Source of the DNA: Chara braunii
Taxonomy: Eukaryota; Streptophyta; Charophyceae; Charales; Characeae
NCBI GenBank assembly: GCA_003427395.1
Contig: BFEA01000166.1
Span: 2,420,710 to 2,446,301, forward strand
Direction of reading: 5' to 3'
DNA length: 25,592 nt
Part shown: piece after piece, positions 9,016-19,068 of the stretch
Layout of the letters: each line of letters opens with the position of its first letter
How positions within the stretch are numbered: position 1 is the stretch's first letter
Notes under the pieces: generated by a model
The model's input: only the letters and a program-made list of their open reading frames with translations
What the model was told of the DNA's origin: nothing
Databases searched by the model: none
Translations under genes and position numbers: made by a program

Positions 9016-9585
9016 AGGATTTTTATTCCTCATTTTGCTACCTTTACAGAGCCTCTGAGGGAGATGGTAAGGCAAGGGGCAAATTTGGCATGGAATGATA
9101 AAAGACAAGCCACTGCAGAAACTCTGCAGGAAAAACTGAAAGATGGTGGTGTCGTGCTGGGAGTGTCATTTTATGATGATGAGGAAGGAAGGTCTTTCAT
9201 CATTGAGGCTGATGGAGGACCAGTTGCTCTGGGTAATGTGCTCATTCAAAAAGATGAAAATAGGAAGGAGAGGCCTCTGAGATTTGAGAGTAGGACTCTT
9301 AATTCTACAGAAAGAGGTTATACTCAATTCAGAAAAGAGTTGCTGACAATCATCCATAGCCTTAGATGCTTCAGACATTATGTATTAGGGAGGAGATTCA
9401 TCTTAAGGACTGATGCATCTGCTGTGATTGGTGCCATAAAAAAACATCAGCAGGTAGATCCAACGCTCAGTAGGTGGATTGCCTTCATTTGGATTTTTTA
9501 TTTTAAGTTGGAAAAGATTCTCACTGAGAAGAACAGAGCAGATGACCTAAGTCGGATTGAGTGGAGAAAAGAAGAAGAAGAAGAT
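9016..9585 (+). pseudogene. pol: pol: RNase H domain
   Basis: The frame continues from the RT across the TAA at 9013-9015 (RIFIPHFATFTEPLREMV). From 9064 it is open for 401 codons. RNase H features are FIIEADGGPVALGNVLIQ (first Asp), RFESRTLNSTERGYTQFRKELLTII (Glu) and FILRTDASAVIGAI (Asp), then KILTEKNRADDLSRIEW, the usual end of a Ty3 RNase H. This enzyme removes RNA from the RNA-DNA hybrid during replication. The catalytic acidic residues seem to be kept, making this the best-preserved part of pol together with the linker that follows. Confidence 0.8.
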
Positions 9586-9960
9586 GTAAACGGAACGATT
9601 GAAGAATCTGCCTATGTTGATAACTTTCTGAATGAAAAGGATGATGAAGATTATGAAGTACCACGCTCCTACAAGTGGAGTTTGTGGCCTGAAGAGAGAG
9701 ATAGCTGGGGAGAGATCCCTAATGCTTATGTTTATGAGTCAATTCTTGGGAAAGAAGAAAAGGGTGAGCCAAATCATTGGTATGCTAAAGTTAATGCAGC
9801 AACAGTGACTGCTCATAAAATTGGGGAAAACTCTGGTTCAAAGGAAGAAGAAGGAGGTGAAAAGAATGAGGAAGATATATTTTTCATTTCTGAAGAATAT
9901 GACGAAAGTTATCAAGAGATTGGTAAGAAGATGGAAAAAAAACAGCTAAAGGAATATTAC
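9586..9960 (+). other. pol: acidic linker between RNase H and integrase
   Basis: The same open frame (9064-10269) carries about 125 residues rich in Glu, Asp and Lys. It includes VPRSYKWSLWPEERDSWGEIP near 9658 and an EEEGGEKNEEDIFF patch near 9847. In most Ty3 elements the RNase H end and the integrase zinc finger lie much closer. The segment has no domain I recognise. It may be a tether or a spacer with protease sites. Confidence 0.5.
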
Positions 9961-11198
9961 TGTAAAAATTCAAGGAAGAAGTTCAGATTAAAAAGAGGTC
10001 ATCTCTTTGTGGATCGTAAGGAAGGACTACCACCACTAAGAGTAGTCTGCGGTAAAGAGAGACAATTAGAGATAATTGCTGCTCTACATGAGGGGGTTGC
10101 TGGTGGCCACAGGGCTATTGAGGCAACCTACTCTAAGATTGTCAAACTGTACTTCTGGCCTGACATGAGAGACATGATTTTCAAATTTCGTAAATCATGT
10201 GTGTTATGTCAGAAGAGGTTTACCACACGAATGATTGAGTCTTTATTTCCCACTATTTTGGTAGAGTAAGGCAGTAGAGTTCATTTAGATCTCATCACCA
10301 TGCCATTAGGCAAGGGTGGAACGAGATATATATACTGAACATGAGATATAATTTATCTGAATATGTTGAGGCAAAAACTCTGAAAAGGAAGACAGTCGAC
10401 CAAGTGGCTGACTGGACAGAGGAAGTCTATCTCAGGTATCCTTTTATCAGAGAGTTTGTCTCAGACAGAGGATCAGAGTTCAGAAATGAGATTGTAAGGA
10501 GAACTACTCTCAGATTGGGTGTCAGAATTCGATATGTGACAACTTACCATCCTCCAACGAATGCGCCTGTCGAGAGAGCTCACATGACCTTGAAAGATTC
10601 GTTGGCTAAGTGGTGTGAAAGAAATCTTAGTAACTGGCCAAAAGTATTGAAAACTGTTGTATATGCTGACAACATCACATTCAAGAGGACTACTGGCTAT
10701 GCTCCATTTACTCTGTGGTATGACCGATATGCTACATTACCTATTGAGAACATTGTCAAGACGTGGTCAAGTGAAGAAAGTGACAGAGACTAGTCTATTT
10801 CAAAACTCTTCCATATCAGAATGAGGCAAATATCAGAAGTTGATCAGGCAGTGATGGATGTTGCAGAGAGAATGGCATCCAACATATTATCAGATCAAGA
10901 GAGATGGAACAAGAAAAGATATATAAGAAAAGAGAAACTGGAAGTTGGAGATGTTGTCCTTCTGTTCGACAGTTCTCTTGAGACACAATGGACTAAAATG
11001 TTGGAACCCAGATAGCTTGGTCCTTACAGAATCACAAGAGAAGCAGAAGACAAAGTTTATGAGATTTCAGAGATGGATGGATCCAAGGTTCACGACATGG
11101 TATCGGGGTCAAGATTCCGTAAGTTCATTTTCAAAGACCCTGATTTGATCCCTATAGTGACCTCAAAGAGAGGAAAGAAAGGTCAGTCATCCAAGTAA
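9961..11198 (+). pseudogene. int: pol: integrase
   Basis: The zinc-binding HHCC domain is at about 10081-10230 (ALHEGVAGGH, then SCVLCQK). A TAA at 10267-10269 and indels near 10325-10340 break the core. The catalytic triad is still present: Asp at 10288 (VHLDLITMP), Asp at 10464 (VSDRGSEF) and Glu at 10572 (PVERAH). The last two are separated by 35 residues, as in D,D-35-E integrases. In-frame TAGs are at 10791-10793 and 11013-11015. The second lies just before LGPYRI, the GPY/F motif of Ty3 integrase C-termini. The frame ends at the TAA at 11196-11198. I see no chromodomain here, unlike the downstream element. Confidence 0.85.
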
Positions 11199-11543
11199 GA
11201 GAACAGTTCCAGAGAACTGAGAGAAAAATACTGTAAGACAATGAGACAGCAAAACTGAGTTTTCAGTGGACTGTGATCGTTCGTGCATGGTCAATTCAAC
11301 ATTTCAATTATTCTACATGTTAGTTAATTTTATGTTTCAGCAAGCAACAAAGTTAATAAGACTTTATTTTTGAGGCAGTGCTGCAGTCGAGTAATGAGTG
11401 TCAAGTCCCTAAGAGTGGGGAAATAACTGTGAGATACAGTTTTCGTGAGCATTGACGCAGTGTCAAGATCAGAAAACTCATGGTTGTGGCACATCAAGAA
11501 ATATAATCAGTATTATTCTTATGAAAAAGAGAGAAGCATGATG

Positions 11544-11743
11544 GGCATAAAGGAGTTCAGTTCTGCCTGATTAAGAGTTGTCAGCAGAAGGACTTTGTGT
11601 CTCTTGACTGGGTTGTTAACCTAAAAAAAATTAGATGAGGACAGGCATAAAAGAAGTTCAGCTTTACCTGACTGAGAGTTGTCAGTGGAGGGGTTTCGTG
11701 TCTCTTGACTAAGTTGCCTGTCTTCCTTCAATGAGGGAAGGGA
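11544..11743 (+). repeat. Two diverged tandem units, 100-bp pitch
   Basis: GGCATAAAGGAGTTCAG begins at 11544 and GGCATAAAAGAAGTTCAG at 11644. Both are followed by a CCTGA, GAGTTGTCAG and GTGTCTCTTGACT series in the same order. The copies differ by many substitutions and indels, so the duplication is old. Confidence 0.7.
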
Positions 11744-12578
11744 CCTCTCTGAGATCAGCATTTCAGTACTTCCTCGGGACTGACGGGACGTCTCTTGGAA
11801 AAGAAATTCCCAGCTGAGGGAAGGGACCTCTCTGGGTCCATCACTGAGCATCCTTCTTGAGGCTAAAGGGAGGTCTCTGGTAAGGGCTTGGTGTTGGTTA
11901 TCATGTTGTTGTTCAGTGTCTCTTGAGACTGAAGGGACGTCTCTTGAGAAATGTATGTCCTGTTATAGGGTATGGGCAGTCTGCTTGTGGGTTATGATAT
12001 GCTTGCCTGATTGTCTGTGCCTGGGATCTTCTTCTCTAACCTAAGGATGGATTGATTGTCGGGGTCAGCCAGAGCCTTACCGCAGTAGGTTGCAATTTGG
12101 TGGGGTCAGCAGGTCCCCGGCGCGAGTGTCGAATTCCGTAGTTGACTGAGGCTAAGACTCTAGGGTCTGGCCTGTGAGGTCGAAAAGGGTCAGTTGGAAC
12201 CCTACTGTAGTTAGAGCATGCAATCCAATAAGGTTTGCCAGAACCTTGAATCGTAGTTAGACCGGGTCCTACGTTCAAAAATTTGGGCGGGGCAGCCAGC
12301 GCCCTTGGCCAAAAACTGGTGGGTGAATCGGTCCTCGACCGAAGTGGTCAAATCCGGGTTCGGGACAGTTTGACTGACGGAACGTCTACTGCCATAGGGT
12401 GACCAGACCCCCTATAGTCTGGGTGTCCTGGCTAGAGTGTCAAAGGGGTGTCATACTCGAATAGTGGGTATGCTGGTCCTGACCTGGAGGCAGGTCAAAG
12501 GGGCTGTCAAGACAAATGGTCTGATTAGTCCTGGTCTGAGGCGGGCCGAATGAGGTATGTCGGACTGACGGGACGTCT
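11728..12578 (+). repeat. Dispersed GGGACGTCT / GGGACCTCT motifs
   Basis: Closely related words occur at 11729 (AGGGACCTCTCTG), 11782 (GACGGGACGTCT), 11815 (AGGGACCTCTCTG), 11865 (AAGGGAGGTCTCT), 11929 (GACTGAAGGGACGTCTCTTG), 12374 (GACGGAACGTCT) and 12563 (GACTGACGGGACGTCT). Several contain the palindrome GACGTC. The spacing is irregular, so this is not a simple tandem array. Confidence 0.55.
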
Positions 12579-12825
12579 GTCATTCCTGATCAGTGGTGGG
12601 TCAAAATGAAGGCAATCAATGACTCTTGGGTGTGAAGAATTGTCTTGCTGTGTTTTATTATTTTGTTATTTTATTTTGTTATTATTGTATTTTGTTCTAG
12701 GTTTTATTTTGTTTGTTTGTTGTTTGGTTGATAACGGTCGGGGCGTCTGCTTGCTGGGGTATATTTGTTGTCTGTGGGACTCGCCGTTTTGCATGTATAT
12801 AAAGACTTATTTGAAGTTCCCAGAC

Positions 12826-12990
12826 AAGAGAAAAGGAAAGGGGTTTGGTATCCTCTTCCTTTTATCTGAGAAGTTGAGGAAACGCCTCACTTTGACTAGA
12901 GAAAGAAAACAGGGTTTGGTATCCCCTGAGTTACTCAAGAGGAGAAGACACCTTTCTCAGGCAAGAAAACAGAAAAAGGGTTTGGTATGG
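12826..12990 (+). repeat. Three degenerate units around GGGTTTGGTAT
   Basis: GGGTTTGGTAT occurs at 12841, 12912 and 12978, each after a purine run such as GAAAACAG and with CTCAG/GAG-rich sequence between, giving a pitch of 71 then 66 bp. A further copy is at 14088. The stretch is part of a T-rich open frame (12619-13080) that I do not regard as a gene. No function is known. Confidence 0.5.
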
Positions 12991-13359
12991 CCTACTCCCA
13001 GCATGGCAGACTGGACAAGTGTCCCAAGCACTCGTATCAGACTGACGATGTTTCGAATTTTCAGCCGAGGCGAAAGTTAAGGTAATCTTTCCCTGCCGTA
13101 AAGTTCAGAATGAGAACAAACCTCAGAATAACAAAACGGCAGGACCAACAACAATCGAGAAAATGAGAACATAAATTTATTTGGTGGCCGACAAGCGGCC
13201 TGGTTCACGAGGAACCTGTATCCCCGGCCTCAAGGTGTTCAAACTCTCAAGCCAGGGACACTACGACTCTATGAGTGATGCGTGAGCCGAAAGCTTTCAA
13301 GAGGAACAGATTCAGAAAGCAGAGAAAAAGTCACGCCTATACAGGATATAAAAAATTAC

Positions 13360-13771
13360 CATGAGTTCGATCTGAAGCAGAAAAATAAGAAAGAAGATGC
13401 TGAAAAGAATGCAGTTGTTGGAATGAGAGGTAGAGGGAGCAGTGCAAGGAACGGAGGGGACAGTCACTTGGGCCCTGCTCGCCTTAGGAGTGATGGGGGC
13501 TCTGGGAGTGTAGGGAGGAGAGGAAGTACTAGGCGCGCCGTAGCGCGCTTCGAATTTATTTTGAAAGTACTCCATCCTGTCCGGGGATGGAGTTCTCTCA
13601 TACCACGTAGCAAATGAGTGGCGAGGATAGAGTCTCGAATGAGCACCATAGCCTCGCGGCTCATCTTCTTCCTCCTCCGAACTATATTCGCGTCGTGCGC
13701 GAGATGGTGGCTCGCGCCTTCTCACCTCTACCACCCCTTCCTCTTCCCTGTCTCTTACGTGTTTCAGGCAT
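13360..13771 (-). pseudogene. Minus-strand Arg/Glu-rich fragment, possibly gag-like
   Basis: On the minus strand an ATG at 13771 begins MPETRKRQGRGRGGRG, but a stop follows after about 29 codons. Directly after the fifth codon a GTAAGAG lies on the minus strand (13752-13758), and the other frame is open from there: VRDREEEGVVEVRRREPPS, REYSSEEEEDEPRG, SFATWYERTPSPDRMEYFQ, and a Pro/Thr/Ser-rich tail to about 13390. The alternatives are a frameshifted disordered N-terminus of a retroelement gag or an exon fragment. The surrounding open frame (13312-13956) is longer than this, but its ends look like T-rich non-coding sequence. No pol follows on this strand. Confidence 0.3.
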
Positions 13772-15440
13772 GGTGCAGGATTGAACACTGCTTGAGAAGG
13801 AAAGGAGAAGAAGAGAATGCGCGACAAAGAACTGTGAAAAGGAAAGAGACGATGTCGTCCACGTAGTAATACCCCGTGCACGACAAAGAGGAGAAAAAGA
13901 GAAAAGGAAGAAGTTGCAACAAGAGAGGAAAAGAGAAAAAAAGAAAAGTGTAACAACGAGAGAATTGACGGTTAATGCGAACTACTGCAAACTGCTGTAG
14001 TACGGTGAATGAATGAAGATGTTGAAGTCAAGCGCTATTTTATACTCGTCAAGCAATGCTTTTCGACCCAGTGGGGACGCTGGGTGGGGGTTTGGTATTA
14101 TGTCGGAGGGCGTGGTGTCCTGGCTCTCCTCTGCGTACCAAGTCTCTGCTTGGTGTTGGTCCCCTGCTCTGACGTCGCAGCATGTAGGTATGTTCTCAAA
14201 CTATGATCTCTAGTACCCGGGGCCGTACCTTGACGTGGACCTGTCCTGTTGGTGCCTGCCTCGGCAAAAGGGTGCGCCGCAGAGCTTTCCTTTGGTCCAT
14301 GGAGGCTCGGCGCCCTGCTGTACAGCAGAGCACAACCGGCCTGTAGTCGTGGTAGCCGCCTGGCTCGCCCTGGGACGCTGAGATAGAGGGTCTGGCATGG
14401 GCTTTTCTACTGCGCACCAAGTACCCTTTCACCAGGTTATGGGTTGGATGCTTGGAGCGGTGATCACTGTCGGGAAATTGGAATGTGAAAAAAAAAAAAA
14501 AAAAAAAGTGAAAAGAAATCTAGGGTTTGAATCCGTGCGACTAAGCTGCCAACCTTAATTCGGAGAAGTCTGACGGTCACTAGTCATCTTGTCGTTACGT
14601 CTTTCGTTCCTTTCTTTACTATTATTATTATTATAATTATTATTCTACCGTTTTTTTTTTCAAACGCGATTTCCCTTTCTTTTCTTTTTTCCGATCTCTG
14701 TCACTTCGTAGTGGAGGCCGATGGTTAAAATTTTGGACTACGACTACTGTCTGATGGCCTAGGCTGGCCCGACCCCTTGTAAGTCGCCTGTGCCAAAGCT
14801 GTTTGGTTGAGCGTCACGCGGTAAGGCCCCAAAAGAGGGACGACCCGCGACCTCATTGGTAGGAGGCTTATCACCCTCTGTGGAAGGTCATAAGCCCCCT
14901 CCTTGCCATCGGACACGGGTACCCACCTGGAGTAGTCCAACGCCCTATTTTTGAAAGGCGGAAAATGTCTGCTCGTATCCCGTTACGGGACGCTGTTTTC
15001 GGACTGTAGTAACATCACGAGCGTTAGTGGCTGATAGTTGCGTAGTAGGCTCTGCCGTGTTTCGAGCGTTGAGTTTCGGTCGTTCGTTTTTTTTTTTAGT
15101 TATTTATTTCTACTTTGTTTTTATTAATTTTGGAAGCGTTAAAACTATTAATGTGAAGAGTTTGGGGGATATCAATTTGAATTCTTCTTTAAAAACGTGG
15201 GGATCATAGTGAGAGACAAACCTATAAAGGATGATACAAATGAGTCTTTGGCTGTGAGCGGGTAGCAGCGAGTAGGCCATTCTTCTATGCTGACGTTGTC
15301 GGCCTGGGAAAAGTGAGTGGGTCTGCTTACACTTGCGTTGAGTACTGAGCTGAGTTTTCTGGTTAGCGACTATGTCACGTAGCTATGGCCTTTTTGGCAA
15401 TAGGCCAAGGCACTTAAAGTTTTACTAAAGTTGGGCGCCT
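13772..15440. other. No recognisable gene; CpG-richer sequence
   Basis: I see no frame with family resemblance here. A run of 20 A lies at 14488-14507, followed by GGTTTGAATCC, a chance-level match to a tRNA B box with no A box nearby. Short ATT and T runs lie around 14620-14690 and 15088-15130. Base composition (more CG dinucleotides) differs from the gag-pol region, which suggests separately acquired DNA. Confidence 0.4.
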
Positions 15441-15897
15441 ATGCGTGAAGAGGGAGTTACGGTGGATGTCTGTCTGAGTTATAGCAAGAGTGAAGGGCAA
15501 GCTGGATTGAGAATCAATGTCTACGGGGGAAACGAGCAAGAGATGAGGGAAGATGCAAAAATACAGGGTATGGTCACCGAGGCTCGTAGCAGGGCGGGAC
15601 GAAGATGCCGACGAGATGGGCTGACCGCGACGTTGCGAGTTACCGTTACTTACCATGAGGAGGAGACCTCCACGAGCACGACCGAGAGGGAGCAACAAGA
15701 ACTGGACCGGGACTGAGAGGCGGAGTCCGAAGCTAGCGAGGACCTGACCCAGTCCTGGCACGGGTTGGAGCAGTGGAGGAGAGAGCACCCGCCAACTGAG
15801 TCGGTAGAGGACGGACCCGAGGCCAGTTCGGCCCAGGGCAGAGCAAGGCTGATAGAGGCTAGACCATCGAGCGCGGAGGCGAGTAATAGGCAGGACT
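15441..15897 (+). pseudogene. Coding-like charged stretch with one stop
   Basis: A frame from the ATG at 15441 runs through GLRINVYGGNEQEMREDAKI and a Glu/Thr-rich EEETSTSTTEREQQELDRD to a TGA at 15714-15716. It then stays open in the same frame for about 60 more codons (EAESEASEDLTQSWHGLEQW, REHPPTESVEDGPEASSAQ) to a TGA at 15897. Total potential is about 150 residues, strongly hydrophilic. The single stop sits between Asp and Glu, where an Arg CGA to TGA change would explain it. No family is recognised. It could be a gag-like relic of a nested element or chance openness in GC-rich DNA. Confidence 0.35.
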
Positions 15898-15899
15898 GA

Positions 15900-16905
15900 A
15901 CCTAAGAGAGGCGTGCATACGCGGGCGATAGGTGGATGTTCTGAGGGGCGTGAGAGAGAAGGGGCTCAGAGGTCAACACGTGCAGGCGAGTCTAAGAGAG
16001 GGGCATGTGAACTTGTGAGGTGCTGTTGACATCAAGTGTTGCCTCATCGTTCGCATCTGAGTTTTTTAGCCTGCGAAACCTGGCGAGAGCAATCGGGAAG
16101 TCAACTTGAGGTGACGAAGAGACCAGCGCTGTTAGACGAGAAGTGTGAGTGGACGCGAAGAAAAGGAACTGCCATGTGGTTGACGTCATCGTTGATGGAA
16201 GGGCGAGCAACCACGATTGAGGGAGAGAGGATGTGTGTGAGAGAAGAGGGAGATACGAGTAACATTTATGTTCAAGGATGGGAGAAGAGCGAGGTACAAG
16301 GGTTAATGAGTGTCGACATGTCTTTAAATGAAAAATAAGCAACTACAACAGAGCAGGTAAGCGCCATCAGGGGAGTGTGAAGGTTAGTTTTAGCAGAAGC
16401 CGACCGGGTCGCCTCCACAGCGAAGGTTGTCTGGTGATTGCAACCGCTAGTGGCATACCGGTTCTCAGTCTACATGCTCAGACATTGCTTTCTCCCTATT
16501 TTCATCGTGATTGAGGCAAGCGCCCATCTGTGATGATATCGCGCCCATCTGTGATGATATCGCGACTCCCACTATACCCTTCTCGAGATGAGTATGTGGA
16601 GGAGAAGTCTGTGCGAGCGCTTCAGATGACCCATGCATGATTCGAGCGGAGCAGAGGCCGCGCAAAAAGAAACGAGGTTGCTCTAGAAGAGTAAGAAATG
16701 CAGGCGTGTCCTGCATAGCCTATAAAGGGTTTGGCACGATGTTGCACTAATCATCTTACGCTAGGAGAAGGTGCCAAAGGAGGGGGTCGTGCCCTTTAAT
16801 TTTGGTTGACGATAGCTATTCTTGTGCGTGGTTTGGTTAGTGGGATGCAATGGGGTGATAGTGGTACAGCGGGAGACGAGAGTCTAGCGGTTGCGCACTG
16901 AGCAA
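15900..16905. other. No recognisable gene; contains a 21-bp duplication
   Basis: The stretch is purine-rich at first (15900-16350). Overlapping open frames on both strands have no recognisable composition or motifs. An exact 21-bp tandem duplication (GCGCCCATCTGTGATGATATC) lies at 16520-16540 and 16541-16561. Confidence 0.5.
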
Positions 16906-17096
16906 TGGTCTCGAGATTCTGCCCCACCCTTTTTGGAAGCATGAGTACGCAAGTCTTCATTCGTCAATGTCTTTTCAGAATGGATGCGTGATAACCACCC
17001 NTGGTCTCGAGATTCTGCCCCACCCTTTTTGGAAGCATGAGTACGCAAGTCTTCATTCGTCAATGTCTTTTCAGAATGGATGCGTGATAACCACCC
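16906..17096 (+). repeat. Exact 95-bp duplication around one N (likely assembly join)
   Basis: Bases 16906-17000 are repeated as 17002-17096 with no difference I can see, separated only by an N at 17001. A perfect repeat abutting a gap character is what results when two overlapping contig ends are joined without merging. I read it as an artefact and not a biological duplication. Confidence 0.85.
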
Positions 17097-18216
17097 TTGT
17101 CTTGATTTGGTACTGTGTAAGCAAGCCTTGTGGTAGATACTGGTAAAGATGGTGAAGATGGGCAATTGTGCTAAGTGCGAGTTACAGACGAGCCTTTGTT
17201 AGGTCGAGTGAGAAACGTNCGTCCAGTGAGTATNAGCAGAATAACTACGTNTGTGGCAACGACTGTGAGGTAACATGNCTACTTCNTACATTTGATCATG
17301 TGTAAGAGATAAGTGACAACATATGAGAAACGTCAATCTGAACCGAGGACTAAGGTNCNTGCTAACTACGATGGTCGNTTCCAACGGATAAGAGTNTANN
17401 GGATCGNATGGGTGCAAGAATTTCGCGGGCGTCTGTCAAAGTTTGATTGATTTTGAGAGGTTGCTTTGGTCATNAACAGGACCATGTTANCTGATCGTGT
17501 GCGCTGTTGTCNTTCTGCTGAGNCGTGAGAGAGAAAGGGGAGACTTCGGAANGAGTGCAGTCAGTCGTTAGAATGCGACCCAATTTCGTCTTAGTACATT
17601 NNGACTCATAGTCGTTTCTCTGAGAAGTGTTNAATGTAGCGTTTACTGTTGTCCCTTTCGCTATCTCTCTGTATTCATGTGTGGTGAACGGTCAGACATC
17701 TTCTTACCTGTCCTGGCAAGTCTAAAGTTATTAAAGGTGTGTATCTCACGTGTGATGGATATGATCAACAGGGATTATCTCAGATAGGAAAGGGAGAATA
17801 ATCGTTGTTTGTCAGGGTGGTAATGGGTGAGCAATNGGGGTGAACGAATGAGCTTGCTACTGCTGAGCTTAGAGTTCTCCTCTGCTAAACTCCCCTTCTG
17901 CCCTACTCTTTGTCCCAGTAAGTAGGCGTGTCCCAACTGATGAGTTGCTCGAACTGGTGTCACCCGCAATTGATAAGAACATAGAGCAATGATCGGAAAA
18001 GTCTGACTCAATCAGGTGATAATTTTCACTGCTTTAGTCCGAGTTTTCATAAGGGATAAAGACTCGTTGGTGTTTTCACCTTATTTGGTTGATGGGGAAA
18101 AAGAAAGTAATGCTGAAAAGAATCGCCTACCTTCTTGCAAAGTTTCTATTTGATGGTGATTAAATTGTAATGCACCAACTCTGTCATACTAACGGTGGGT
18201 TCATAGATATATGTAT

Positions 18217-18292
<76 letters not shown>

Positions 18293-18720
18293 GCATTCTC
18301 ATGCGACGCGCAAACAAGAAACGTCGCACAATGAAACTCATTCGTTGTGTACGGACGCGAAATGACGCTTGGTCAAACCCTTGTATCCTAAAGAGAACAG
18401 GGTCTGTGTAGGAGACCGGTTGTTGAAAGAGAACGGAGAACGAGCTGGGTGAAGTCCCGCTCCTGGCGAGAANGGGGTTTTANCCTTTTGAATACTCANN
18501 TGTGTTGTGCNTAANCATCNGTTACGTTTGATGCCTTATCNNGGAGAGTGAGGGNGGGGTTCATGCTCGGTAGCCCAATGTTCTCAGGGTCCTAATTNTT
18601 GCTAGCTTGTCGGATCTAGACCAAACAGTTGCAGGTATTTTCGACCCTAGACAAAGGTGATGTNAGAGANAGGAGTTGCTTGTACTNTCCCGACAATAAN
18701 GAGTCTTGAAAAGNTTCGGT
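17097..18720. other. N-scattered low-quality region, no gene seen
   Basis: Single or paired Ns occur many times from 17219 to 17836 and again from 18473 to 18773, indicating low consensus quality. No open frame resembles a protein family. The only feature I can support is the TA microsatellite at 18218-18291. Confidence 0.6.
18218..18291. repeat. (TA)n microsatellite
   Basis: About 74 bp of uninterrupted alternating A and T are preceded by interrupted ATAGATATATGTATAG. The Tyr-Ile repeat frame across it is a by-product. Confidence 0.95.
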
Positions 18721-18737
18721 GGGGATATAGGGAGAAA
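18721..18737 (+). promoter_or_regulatory. Probable polypurine tract
   Basis: GGGGATATAGGGAGAAA is purine except for two T, and is followed at once by TGTTCACTTG, which can be the LTR start (TG). Plus-strand synthesis in LTR elements starts from such a tract. It is the only good candidate upstream of the 3' LTR. The alternative LTR start at 18881 (TGTGGTAAGA) has no purine tract before it. Confidence 0.5.
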
Positions 18738-18842
18738 TGTTCACTTGTAAATTTTCATAGTGTANTAGGCTGNAGCAGAGTTACCCACGTCCAGAACGGA
18801 GTGAGCGCCTAAACGACCTTTCGAGTGGCGAGAACTGCAGGG

Positions 18843-18862
18843 GTGCACTTCGCAGAGTGCAC
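18843..18862. other. Small perfect hairpin
   Basis: GTGCACT and AGTGCAC are inverted around a six-base loop (TCGCAG). If the LTR starts at 18738, the hairpin lies about 105 bp inside it. Its counterpart in the 5' LTR would be left of the window, so conservation cannot be checked here. Confidence 0.5.
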
Positions 18863-19068
18863 AGAAACTGAACTCAGTTATGTGGTAAGACCAACAGGTT
18901 AGCCTGGGCCGGAAGTCGTCGGACTCGAAATCCCCTCAACATCTTTCCAAACGGGTTGCATCTAAGGACACTTAACACTTTTAGCTGGTAAAGAAGTTTT
19001 GAGAAACGCTCGTACGTGCTTCCTAATCCCAAGCCAAAAGGGAAAAGGGGGAAGGCTGAGAAAAAGAC

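Larger units (their letters stand above)
11199..12618. other. Non-coding region after pol with short repeats
   Basis: About 1.4 kb has no frame I can support. It contains a diverged direct repeat with 100-bp pitch (11544 and 11644) and a set of short GGGACGTCT-type words (listed separately). Between 12040 and 12300, phrases around GTAGTTAGA and GGTCAGC recur loosely. It is probably 3' untranslated sequence of the element, because it directly follows the pol stop. Confidence 0.5.

Noticed and set aside
12619-13080. 153-codon frame with a hydrophobic N-terminus and basic tail
   Set aside because: The N-terminal half is simply T-rich DNA and the tail is the GGGTTTGGTAT repeat. There is no family resemblance and no evidence of selection.
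14510-14545. tRNA-type B box (GGTTTGAATCC) after a poly(A) run
   Set aside because: There is no A box at a suitable distance, so it is a chance match.
18211-18411. Tyr-Ile repeat protein
   Set aside because: It is a by-product of the (TA)n microsatellite.
18881-18890. TGTGGTAAGA as the 3' LTR start
   Set aside because: It has a TG start close to the first alignable base, but no purine tract before it. The window edge alone explains why alignment begins here. It is kept only as an alternative to 18738.
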